A stretch of 64,000 bases of DNA from Nigrospora sphaerica (lineage: Eukaryota > Ascomycota > Sordariomycetes > Amphisphaeriales > Apiosporaceae), in contig JAGVVL010000015.1 in the NCBI GenBank assembly GCA_018287875.1, forward strand, positions 2,356,001 through 2,420,000. The letters run 5' to 3'. Below the pieces are notes generated by a model. That model searched no databases and had not been told where the DNA came from. It saw nothing but the letters and a program-made list of their open reading frames with translations. Below are positions 13,114 through 22,990 of this stretch, piece by piece (position 1 is the first letter of the stretch; each line of letters opens with the position of its first letter). Position numbers and translations under genes: made by a program.

Positions 13114-13830
13114 TGTCACACTTGCGCCGCCAGGTGGAATGGGAGGACGTTGGTTCACTTGCCAAACGTCACTTGGACCGGGACGACCGTATCGGCTGGC
13201 ACCAATGCGTTGGAGCCCGTGGGGCCCGAGGCTTTGAGCCCCGAGAGTGCTACATATTGTCCACCCCCAGGCGAAGCCACGACGTTATAGGTGCGTAGTG
13301 TCCAGAGGTGCTGTCGTACTTGGCATGGTTCACGGTGCCGAACAGTATATTATTCCCGCAGTCCGTATCTGTGCAACGGCCGTCAGCTTTCCCCTCGGGG
13401 CAAGTGAAAGCCCGGAGATTACGCGCCGTTGGGGCCGCCGACCCATACGCCGCCGTATGCTGCGGCGGATATGAACCCCTGTCCACCAGCTCCTCCAGAA
13501 ATCCCTCTTCTCTCTGCGGACTTCTCACGGGACGCCCGGTGACCCAGGCCTAGCAGAGACACGTCCCGTGTCGAATGGAGAGCCAGCTTCATTGACATGC
13601 ACTCAGCCTGGCCGGAGTCAAGGCTGACAGTGTCTTCGAACCCCTGGCCGCCGTAGTAGAGGCCGATGGCGGGGATAGGCGCATTGGCTCGTGACGGGAG
13701 CGGCTTCCTTAAAAGTCGAAGACTGCTGCTGACCAACTGAACCGACGGGAGTTAGCATCATAGACAGCACCGCTTGCCAGGGTTCGCTTTACGTAAGCCG
13801 TGGTTGCATGCTCCGGTCTGGCATTGCATG
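13114..13830 (-). pseudogene. Decayed pepsin-family (A1) aspartic protease relic
   Basis: On the minus strand, blocks in the order and spacing of a fungal yapsin/OpsB-like aspartic protease occur in changing frames. From the N-terminal side: GAVYDANS and SSTFKEAAP (near 13780-13700), GLYYGGQGFEDTVSL then LLGLGHRAS (13665-13540), EGFLEELVDRG (about 13510-13480), NNILFGTVNHAKYD (near 13350-13310), QYVALSGLKASGPTGSN, then TNVLPFHLAAQV (near 13160-13115). The second catalytic motif (family DSGTT) should sit just before that last block, but reads TFGK and a stop. I could not find the first DTG motif either. At least three or four frame changes rule out an intact gene. Introns could explain one frame change but not the lost active site. 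Family assignment is from order and motif likeness, not a search. Confidence 0.6.
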
Positions 13831-16800
13831 GCATGCTCAAAGTAAACATGAAGATTGGGCGCCGCCGGACGGATGGGACATCAATGGCCGTTGCATGTTG
13901 AAAGCTTGAGAAGGCTACTGGCAGACAGGCGGGCAGTGTCGTATCATGTGGTGGATGCGGAATGAACAATCTTCATGGCTAGTGAAGCTGTCTTACAAAA
14001 ACCACAAGAGCAAATCATGGGACGCGGGCCGGCCGTATCGAGCACATTGCGCGACGGAGGTGGAATGAGCAACAACGAAGAACAACGTGTGGGTTGATGG
14101 GTCGGCGTGAGCAACAGTGGCCCCTGTCCCCATCAGAACGCGTGCCTTGTTCTCAGGGTGGTCGAAGAAACCAAAGCAAAGCGTGCTCCCCTCTTCGCGA
14201 AGCTGACGTGATCGTGATCGAGCTGCAGTGCAGTCGCTTGGCTCTTTTTCCCCGAAGACCGGCTGGTGACATGGCAAACCAGGTTGAGGTGTTCCCTTGC
14301 ACCTGAAGCGCCCGGAGACCCAAACTTAATAGCTGACGCTCAAACTCAAGACTACCGGATAGACGTCCTGCCTCATTTGGGAAGGACGGTACCATAGTTT
14401 GCCGATCCAGAACAATGCTCTACGCACATCTCGGTAGGCGAGAAGAAGAGCTTTTCGGCCGCGCCGGGAGGTAGTGAATAGGCGGCCGGGGTCTCGGCGA
14501 GGGCTGAGCTTTCCCTTCTTTTTTTTTTCGATGCGCCACCAGAGCCGGCATCGAAGAAGCCTCTCTGACGACCCAATGGTTGGGAACACTTGTACGGCGT
14601 CTGGTCGCCCCGTCCCCCTTTCTCAAGCGAGGGGTGCGACATTGCAGCCCCACCCACTAGAGTTATCTGATCGAAAATCTCCATGTGAGACCAGTCCGGG
14701 CCCCTGTGCCCATGCATGGTGGTGCGCCGAGACCGTGTCGCCGACGTCGGAGATGAGATTGATAAGATGTGATAACCCGCATGACAACGCACGGATGGAT
14801 CCCCGGTGCCGTCGGTGGAAGCCCAACAGGGCCTGCGGGGCGTCGAAGAAGTAACGAAAACGGCAGGACGGATGGGCCGGACATGGGGATGGGCCTGTAC
14901 GCCGTAATCTAGCGAGGCCACAGTGCCGTTCGGCTCGAGTCGATACGTAAGCCCGCGTGAGGTGGTGACGATGACTTGCCGTGGAGCCTCATCAGGTTGT
15001 TCATACGTGTCGTATGTGCTTCCTTCTTGCCAATCGCCGATGTGGTTGGTATGGCGAAGGAGAGAAATGCCATCAGTCGGTGGTCAAGCAATACATTTTC
15101 GTACTTGGTTGTTTGAGCTGCAGTGTACGATTGCGGAATAGCTGGCTGGCTGGCAGTAGGCCCACGACGGAACTTGAACGATATCGACACAGGCGCATGT
15201 GGCACAGGGGGGGTTCGCCGGAGAGATACCGTACTAGCGAGTGGTTTGAGGCGTAGTGCGCAACGGGCAATGGTGCGCTGCGCCGCGTCGTGTCTCTTGT
15301 CGCGTCCGCGGCGTCCATCTTTTCGTCCCATTTTGGGCCGCCTAACTCTCGTACCCCCTTACTTTCCGTCGGCTCGGGTTGCTTGTGCATTGCATATGTT
15401 GAATGGAAACTCGCACCGTATGGACGGCCTGGGTGGCGAGCCATCGGCTGATGATGGGGCGGCATTGGCGGTGTCGGCAAAGGCTATCGAAATGAAAGTA
15501 CGGACTCTGTACGGAGTACGTACCTCTTTCTTTCCTGCCCTGCTCCGCCGGGCGAATCATGACGCCGCCGCGAGCGCCAAGTTTTCGTACAGGGACCAGC
15601 AAGGCCCAACGGCTCGGGCGGGGGATGGGAAGGGCACCGGGCACTGTGCAGACACACATACATAGTGCATGTACACACAGGGCTCTTTTCTTCGCATCGG
15701 AGTCGGTCAGCCGACGGCCCAGCCGAAAGTGCCAACCGAGCATGGCTGGATTGACTGAATTCGAGGTGCCCATGCCGCGAGCTCCTGTGTGTAGACATGT
15801 GCTTTCGCGATCGCGTCTCAGTATTGTGTGCTTTCCCTCCAGGGAGGAGGCATCTGTGGGGTTATGTCATGGTGGCGGCCCTGCTGATGTGACTTCCGGT
15901 CTCCGCACGCGGCGATCTGGGTTGATGTCACCGACCACAAGTCCCAGGGCCGCCTCCTCTTGACATCGTGCCCCGACTGTGCAGGGGGGCATCGACGGCA
16001 TACTGTACGCGGTTGGGGCATTGATGGGCAGGCCGATCGACTGTTCGCAAGACGAACTAGCTCGTAGGACCGGGACTGGCAGGCCAAAAGTTCGATGGCT
16101 TGGGCCTGTTCGGATCCCGATGTTTTCTGGATGGAAGGAGCGGGGGGGAAATACTCCCCGGCTCGCGGGAAGTCAGCATGAGTCGAGGCTGGGCTCACTT
16201 GGGCCGGGAAATGAATCGGCTATGCCAGACGGGCAACAGGGAGGAAGTGGGCGAAACGGGGGAAGAAAGAGGCCAGTGTCCGCAGAAATACGGCACGGAG
16301 TTCTCCCATAATCCACCCCGGCTCGCCTAGGTCGGCGCAGGTTGGATCTGATAAAGGGATGGGGATGGGATGGACAGTGGAGGGGGAACTTCGGGGGGGT
16401 TCTGGGCGCTGCTGACCCACTGGAGTTTGTACGGCCATCATTCATTTTTCACGCCCGCAGACGTCGACTGCTATTAACTAGCGTCTACCTATTATTTAAT
16501 TCTCCCCAGTAACCAGTATTTCCAATCCAGTTCTACTAAGCATCACCAATCACCTCCTAAAGTCCCGTCCAGACCCTTCCCTGCTGGCACCTCCTTTTAC
16601 CGCACGACACCCTCTTCCGTAACCGGGTAGCTTTGCCAGACTTGGGAATCTCTCCTTCGCCTGCTACCACACTGACCAATCCTACCTGCACCCTCTTCCT
16701 CTACGCTCCGGATTCGCAGCCCCGAGCATCGAATCTACCCACGCATAAATTAGCCACCCACGCACTTGGAAACATTCGGCGGGACACATCCATTGGCTCG

Positions 16801-16911
16801 TTCCCTCGTACAACTGGGACAGGAACCTCAGTCGACACCGTCGGCCTGCCGTGGAATTACCCGAGGAAACTACGGCTCTCTCTTGTCCCAACACCCGCAC
16901 GCCACGCCACT
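13831..16911. other. Gene-poor stretch with scattered coding relics, then the promoter of the flavoprotein gene
   Basis: Besides the decayed coding blocks listed separately (about 14150-15140, minus strand), nothing intact is visible. The last 400 bases before the flavoprotein ATG at 16912 are pyrimidine-rich, as is usual for ascomycete leaders. In-frame sequence upstream of 16912 has no ATG. Confidence 0.4.
14150..15140 (-). pseudogene. Decayed coding sequence of unknown family
   Basis: Minus-strand blocks with strong protein character appear in alternating frames: KMYCLTTD followed, in another frame, by GISLLRHTNHIGDW, GSTYDTYEQPDEAPRQV and GLTYRLEPNGTVASLDYG (about 15090-14910), then FRYFFDAPQALLGFHRR in a third frame (near 14860-14800), and STLCFGFFDHPENKARV (about 14195-14145). 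Each transition lacks convincing splice sites, and the first looks like a small insertion (the bases GACTGATGG at 15082-15074 read on the minus strand). I do not recognise the family. It could be one decayed gene or two. A spliced live gene is less likely but not excluded. Confidence 0.35.
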
Positions 16912-18774
16912 ATGTCTACCCCGACCATGTCTCCCCAGACGGACCAGGCGCTGGCCAACACGGCCAAAAACTGCATCCCTAGCGAGCCCTCGGCACCCTC
17001 AGCCGCCCCTTCCCTCACCTACTCGGAGGACTCCGAAGACCAGGACGAACTGCCGACACAACCCGCGCCCGTGAAGCGCCGTCGCGCCTCCACCCGCCTC
17101 ATTGCCCAGAGCCCCGCCGATATCCAGCGCATCACCGGCGAGTCCACCACCGAGTTCGTCAAGCGGTGCTGCGGCGGCGGCTGCTGCATGAACCTGAACA
17201 AGAAGAAGGAGGGCACCCAGTACGAGCGCGTTCCCTTGCCCGACAACGACGCATTCCGCTCCCTGTGCCTCAAAATCGACGAGATCCCCACCACGCTGAA
17301 CAATGTGGCCGATATGCCGGAGCAAACCGCCTTCCTCGAGCCCCTCCGGAAAGGGCTGAAGCCGGCCGTGTCGCCTGCCGACTCGGGCATCGCCCTGGAC
17401 AACGAGGCCCATGCTGCCGCCCCTACCGCCGCGGCCCAGGCGCTGAGCCAGCTAAGCCTGGAGGACCTCGACACCGCCGTTCAGCCCCCCTCTTTCGTGC
17501 AGCCGCACCCGCCGTATCATGTCTTCCCCGCACCTATTCATAACACTCGGGAGCTGACCAAGGTCGGCGCCGAGAAGCGTACCTACCACTTCGACCTCGA
17601 TATCACCGACTACCCGGACGAGGGCGGTATGGACTTCAAGGTGGGCGGCGCCATTGGCGTGTCGGCCCCCAATGACGCTGAGGCTGTGGACGAGGTGTTG
17701 GACCTCCTGGCCGTTCCCCGCTTCATCCGAGACAAGCCCGTTCTTCTCAAGACCACCAAGGGCCGGTGGCCGACCGTGTGGGGCGATGATCAGGCCCGTG
17801 AATTGGTCACGACCCGGCGGGATCTGTTGACCTGGTGCTCCGATATCCAATCCTACCCTCCCACCAAGCCCTTCCTGAGGATACTTGCCGAATACGCCGA
17901 GAATGTCAACGAGAAGAAGCTCCTGATGTTCCTCTGCTCGGGCGAAGGCCAGGGCGTTTTCTGCGACTTCCGCACCGGTCCGCATGTTTCCATCCCGCAA
18001 ATCCTGCACGCGTTCCCCTCGGCCAAGCCACCGTTAGATTTGGTGCTGTCGGTGCTCCAGCCCCTCATGCCGCGCTTCTACTCGCTGTCCAACGATCCCC
18101 ACGAAAGCTACCAGGTTCGCGACGGTAAGCAGCACCGTCTCGTCGAGATCGCGGTTACCGTCCATGATACGGCCGACTGGAAGAAGGGCTCTCGTACCGG
18201 CGTGGGCTCGGGATTCTTCGAGCGGCAGTCGCACAAGTTCACCGAGCGGAAGCGCGCCGGCGAGGCCATGCCGCAGCTCTGTATACCCATGTTCAAGGGC
18301 CTCATGGCCAACCCCCTGGCCAAGCAGTTTGTGTCGGATGGGCCGATGCTGCTGATCGGGGCGGGTGTCGGCATCGCCCCCTTCCGTGGTTTTGTCCAGC
18401 GGCGCCTGAAGAACGCCAACTGCGCCAACAAGGTGTGGGTGCTTCAGGGCATCCGCGACTCGCTAGTCGACGAAATTTACAGCGGCGAATGGGGCGTGCA
18501 CGAGAGCGACGTCAAGCGTATCGTCGAGAGTCGTGCGGGCGAGGGTCGTTACGTCCAGGAGGAGGTTCTGAACCAGGCCGACCTCGTGTGGTACGTCGTC
18601 AACTCGCTCGATGGCCGCGTTTTTGTCTGCGGCAGCTCCAAGGGCATGGGCGAGGGCGTCGAGCGTGCCCTCGTCAAGGTGGCGATGGAAAAGGGCAACC
18701 TGGAGCAGGACGCCGCCCAAGAATTCTGGGACCTGAAGAAAGCGGGCGGCCAGTATATCGCCGAGACGTGGTAA
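16912..18774 (+). CDS. FNR/cytochrome-P450-reductase-like flavoprotein without flavodoxin domain
   Basis: Predicted NADPH-dependent FAD oxidoreductase of the ferredoxin-reductase/CPR superfamily. It is a single exon of 620 residues; 16912 is the only in-frame ATG near the start of the reading frame. Residues 1-80 are low-complexity, then a basic stretch runs into a cysteine cluster CCGGGCC at 86-92. From about residue 210 the sequence resembles the FAD/NADPH half of CPR, sulfite reductase and NO synthase. It holds the FAD motif RFYSLSN at 388-394, the nucleotide-binding loop GAGVGIAPFRGF at 483-494, the later VFVCGSSKGMGEGV, and a terminal Trp620 where family members stack an aromatic on the flavin. 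No FMN-flavodoxin domain precedes it, so the electron acceptor is unknown; a separate flavodoxin or a metal/haem partner is possible. Function is inferred from motifs only. Confidence 0.87.
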   Translation: MSTPTMSPQTDQALANTAKNCIPSEPSAPSAAPSLTYSEDSEDQDELPTQPAPVKRRRASTRLIAQSPADIQRITGESTTEFVKRCCGGGCCMNLNKKKEGTQYERVPLPDNDAFRSLCLKIDEIPTTLNNVADMPEQTAFLEPLRKGLKPAVSPADSGIALDNEAHAAAPTAAAQALSQLSLEDLDTAVQPPSFVQPHPPYHVFPAPIHNTRELTKVGAEKRTYHFDLDITDYPDEGGMDFKVGGAIGVSAPNDAEAVDEVLDLLAVPRFIRDKPVLLKTTKGRWPTVWGDDQARELVTTRRDLLTWCSDIQSYPPTKPFLRILAEYAENVNEKKLLMFLCSGEGQGVFCDFRTGPHVSIPQILHAFPSAKPPLDLVLSVLQPLMPRFYSLSNDPHESYQVRDGKQHRLVEIAVTVHDTADWKKGSRTGVGSGFFERQSHKFTERKRAGEAMPQLCIPMFKGLMANPLAKQFVSDGPMLLIGAGVGIAPFRGFVQRRLKNANCANKVWVLQGIRDSLVDEIYSGEWGVHESDVKRIVESRAGEGRYVQEEVLNQADLVWYVVNSLDGRVFVCGSSKGMGEGVERALVKVAMEKGNLEQDAAQEFWDLKKAGGQYIAETW

Positions 18775-21696
18775 ACCTGGCACATGGCACAATGGTGTTT
18801 CATGTGGGGGAATCGGCGGCCCGATCCGTCGGCTGTCAGGCCCCGTGGCTTAATTCCTTGGCCCGGTCCTTGGGATTCCATCCCACAGGGCCGGCCGTGC
18901 TCTGTGTTGGCTTTGCAAGGGAGAGGAAGCGGTCGAAATTATAGACGAGGCGTTTGCGCAAGCTGGAATGGGCGTGATTTATGGTGTTCGGGTCGGAAGG
19001 CGTATATGAAGAAGACATGGCATGGCATGGCACTGGAAGATGTCAATATTCGCATGATTGCAAGCGCTCGGCTGTCTTCGCGGCGCTATTGTATATAAGA
19101 TAAACAGGTTAGCAGATTGAGCACGTCCAGATCCAGTTTCGTGCCTCTTATCTCCGAAACCCCGCGCGACGACATCCTCCAGCGGTCGCAACCGCGGCGA
19201 CCCCACCTCGGAGAAGGAGGATAAGAGAGCTGACCTCTCGGTGATTTGCTCTAAAAGTCCACCAACCGCAAGGCGTTATCTTTGCCACGGGAAGCTGGAC
19301 TAGGTGAGACAGCCGGACATGTCCTCGCAGAAGCGGAGGGATAGGTCACGACGCGGCCTTGTTGGCCGTGTGGCGGGAGGGCGCGCCTGTCGTACGAATA
19401 TCGCTTGTGCCGAGCCGGCAGGAACGTGCGACCATGCGAGAACGGCCGCGCGCGCCGAAAGCCAGGACCCGGGACCGTTTAGGCAAGTCCCGGATGCGGA
19501 ACTCGCGAGGGCGGTGTCGCCGACGGCCAGCCCAGCCCCCCCCCCCTTCCGTGTAGGGATACGTTGCCTAAACGGTAAGGTGGCACGCGATGGGCTACGG
19601 GATGTGGAATCGGTTCAGGCAAAGAGTGAGGGAGGGGAAAGTCGAGGTAGAGGACTTTACCTCGGCGCTGGGGACCCATGCCGATGCCCATGGACGCACT
19701 TAGGGAGGGGGCCGAACGCGCCGTGGCAGGTTGCATGACGAGTTGCTGGCCGACGAGAGGCATATGGCAGGCCCTCCCGGTAGAGTCAACCGGACCGGCG
19801 CTGGCAAGAGAAGCAGGTCATGAGGACGAGTGGTGCCTGTTTTTAATCGTCTGACACTGGGCAGAGGACGAGGGAGGCTCGGGCGACCTGGATTCCAGGG
19901 AAATCCATAGTACGCCACATCAGTTGGACATGAGCCATCTTCGGGGCTGCAGAACCGAGCGGGCCCCTAGAATGTCATAATGAAGAAGCTGATGGACTTT
20001 GGTACTACATCTCTTTCGGCATCTATCTATTTTGATATGACCTCATACCCACCAGCAATGTCCTCAGCACTTCTCCATATCCTCGTGGTACTTCGTATAT
20101 AGCATACTCGCTGCAAACCATGAAATCCTCCCGTGCACCCAAAGATCTCGCGGCTGCGACACTCGGTGGATCTGGTGGCCAAACATCACCGACCCAGTTG
20201 AGCTCACCATCGTCTATCTTCCAGGCAAGCGTAAAGAGGGGCTCCGAGTTATGTGCCTGCTTGCGGCGATGATGTTTGCGTGTATACCGGTACGGACGGA
20301 TAACGGACAAGTCTTCTGTTCCGGGGAGGAATCATGTTGGGGCATCGTCAGCGCTGCCGCAGCAATAAATAAGTAAGGTGCCGACTGGAGAACGGGAGTG
20401 GGGGTACAAGGCCAAGGGTCCTCATGGGCCAGGCAGGTCCTTGGTCCTTTCGCAGCCAGAAACGGTCAAGCTGGGGGGCAGAGAGGAGGCAAGGGGGGGT
20501 GGTTGGTGCTGTTGCTAGCGAGCGGCGAGCCAGGTCTACCCCGGGATCGTTCTGCCCCTCGACTGCCCGTTACGGCCAAAATGCCGCGATCGAGAGTTTC
20601 TCGCATGCTGCGCAGAAACGGGCGACGGTGGTCCCACGGTGAGACCCTCCAGACAACCCCCTCCTCTTTCCTCCCGAGCCCCAGGGCCCTTGGGACCCAG
20701 CGCGCCCAGAAAGCACGACATCGCGGGTGCTGACTAACGGGTTTCACGGGTCGCAGTTGGCTGGCTGGAGGGGGGGGCCAGGGGTACCTCCCCCGTTGGC
20801 GTGACACATGCTCCAGCCTGTTCTGGGAAGTAGGTAGGGTATGGTAAGTACATAGTAAGTTAGTAGTCAGCATGAAGAATCCGGGTAGGGTCCCATCCAT
20901 GTGCTCCGTCCGGCCGGCAGTGATAGCGTTGCATAGCGCCCGAAGCTTCGCTTACCTAAAGCATCCATGTGCCGACTCGGCGGTCTAGGCCTATGCGGTG
21001 AAGTGGGAGAGGACCCGACTATACAGGAGCGGCCCGCAGGATTGGGAAAGCCAAACGGCTGCCTCTACCAATTGTAGGTACCGGGGAGAGAAAGAGAGAG
21101 GGAGGGAGAATACCAACGGTCGGTCTATACCTTAGTGCCAACGGCGTATCGACTAGATCAAAACAAAAAGCCCCCAAGCCTTACTACGCCGATCCGACGA
21201 GACGGGATTTTCAAGAATGGGCCGCGGCGGATGGGTTGCTTGCACAATCCGAGGTGCTCATGCGAGCCCCATTCGGTGGAGCGGCCAGGTAGCGCATCCA
21301 GCTAGTTTACGTAGAATGCTCAGTGTATCGCTGGGTGTGGAGGGCCAGAGGGATGGATGGCCATGTTTCCACGCCTGCGCACGCACGACTCGAGATCCAT
21401 CTGCCTGGTCTGCTTTTCCATGGCTTTCCACTCACTCTCCCGAGCCCTCGTCTTATCTCTAGCCGTATTCTGGCAGCAGCCCCTCCCCCCGGCCTGGTGT
21501 TCTGCAACACGGCCCTCCACTCCGCCATGCCCCTCGTCTGTTACCTAGCTGGACCACCATCGTCGTGTCCTCTGCCCCTCCCTATCCCCGTCCCATCCAG
21601 ACCAGATAACCGTGGCGCTCACTACCTGGCACCAGCGTAGGCACCCCGTACCGCTAGCAATATACCCCTCCCGGCCCGTTGTGATAAAAGTATATA
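18775..21696. other. 2.9-kb intergenic region
   Basis: No gene I can support. A minus-strand open frame at 20023-20310 has some protein character near its end (EDFMVCSEYAIYEVPRGYG) but no usable start codon or recognisable domain. The last few hundred bases are pyrimidine-rich and lead into the TATA-like sequence of the next gene. Confidence 0.4.
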
Positions 21697-21697
21697 A
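21684..21697 (+). promoter_or_regulatory. TATA-like element overlapping the first ATG of the nitroreductase gene
   Basis: The sequence ATAAAAGTATATAATG contains a TATA-like core whose last bases are the first in-frame ATG (21697). If this core works as a TATA box, transcripts would start downstream and the ATG at 21697 would be excluded from most mRNAs. Confidence 0.45.
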
Positions 21698-22642
21698 TGC
21701 CCACGATGCGTCCCTCCCGGCTGACCGCCATCTCGTCCGCCATTCTCCGATCTGTTGCTGCTGCCACCACCAGCGCCGCCGCTCCCGCTGCTCCCTACTG
21801 TCTCCTCCGGACCTTCACGGCCACGTCCACCTGTCCCAAGCTCGTCCAGCCGCAGTCGCGCACCACCACCTCGGACCACCTAGTTAGCATCCCGTCGCCG
21901 GCCCGCCCCGTCAAGATGTCCACCGCGCCCATCAACTCGCAGGCCGTCCTGGACCTGATCAAGGCCCGGCGCACCCACTACCCGCTGTCCAAGGACCTCA
22001 CCATCTCCAAGGAGCGCATCCAGGAGATCGTCAAGGAGGCCACCCTCCACGTGCCCTCGTCCTTCAACGCTCAGAGCAACCGCGTCGTCGTCCTGTTCGG
22101 CGACGAGCACGATCGCCTCTGGGACATTGCCAGCGAGATCCTCAAGGCCATCGTCCCCCCCGACCAGTGGGAGAGCACCGCCGCCAAGATGGCCATGTTC
22201 AAGGGCGCCGCCGGCACCGTAAGCCGTTTCCCCTCTTCCGGCCTGTATCCTCCTTGGACGGCCCGGCTGAGCACCGTAGCTAACGGCCACAGGTCCTCTT
22301 CTTTGTGCACGACGAGACCATCAAGAAGCAGCAGTCGACCTACCCGGCCTACGCCGACAAGTTCCCTACCTGGGCCAACGAGTCCAACGCTATGCTGCAG
22401 TACATCATCTGGACTGCGCTGGAGGCCGACGGTCTCGGCGCCAACCTTCAGCACTGTCGGTACCCCCATTCCCCTGGCTTGTTTACCTCCCTCCCTCCCT
22501 CTTCCCCTTCGTCTTTTTTTCTTTCCTTTTCCTGCGGGGAGGTTTTCCTAACGTCGCGGGGCGAGACGGAACGTGGGGTTACGCCCGCGCCGCCTCTCCG
22601 CCGTCGGGGGGATCTCCTTCCCCAAACTCAAACCCCCACCAA

Positions 22643-22673
<31 letters not shown>

Positions 22674-22990
22674 TACACAAACACACACACACATACACAC
22701 ACACATACACAAACACACACACACATACACACACACATACACAAACACACACACACATACACACACACGCGCGCACAAAGTCACGATGAGACCGCCTTCC
22801 ACATAAACCGTCCGAGACTAATACGAACCTCCCAGACAACCCCCTCCTGGACGCACGCATCGCGGCACAGTGGAACATCCCCGCCGACTGGAAACTCAAC
22901 GCCCAGCTCGTCTTTGGCGGCCGCACCACCGAGGCCGGCCCCAAGTCGTTCCTCCCCATCGAGGAGCGCACCAAGTTCTTGGGCGCCTAA
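21697..22990 (+). CDS. hbn1: Nitroreductase-like protein of the Hbn1/Frm2 family
   Basis: FMN nitroreductase-fold protein of the Frm2/Hbn1 type, linked in yeast to oxidative-stress and lipid signalling. Exons 21697-22218, 22293-22455 and 22836-22990 give 279 residues. Junctions restore GAAGTVLFFVHDE and GANLQHYNPLLDARIAAQWN, standard family blocks; the C-terminus ends near RTKFLGA. The family core starts at Met74 (21916, MSTAPINSQAVLDLIKARR). From there the protein is 206 residues, close to the yeast length of about 193. The first 73 residues are Arg/Ala/Ser-rich with CLLRTFTATST and look like a mitochondrial presequence. Because a TATA-like core abuts the upstream ATG, the main product may start at Met74; both forms are possible. 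Intron 2 is unusually long (380 bp), has a weak GTCGGT donor and carries a CA-satellite. Confidence 0.92.
22641..22768. repeat. CA-rich satellite with a 32-bp higher-order unit, inside intron 2
   Basis: An (AC)n microsatellite broken at regular places by CAT and CAAA interruptions. AAA triplets fall at 22679, 22711 and 22743, an exact 32-bp period over three units; the first unit (from 22641) is 6 bases longer. The array ends in a short GCGCGC alternation. It lies wholly within intron 2 of the nitroreductase-like gene. Confidence 0.9.

Noticed and set aside
20023..20310. Minus-strand frame with protein-like C-terminal part
   Set aside because: No ATG except near its end, no family recognised; at best a gene fragment.
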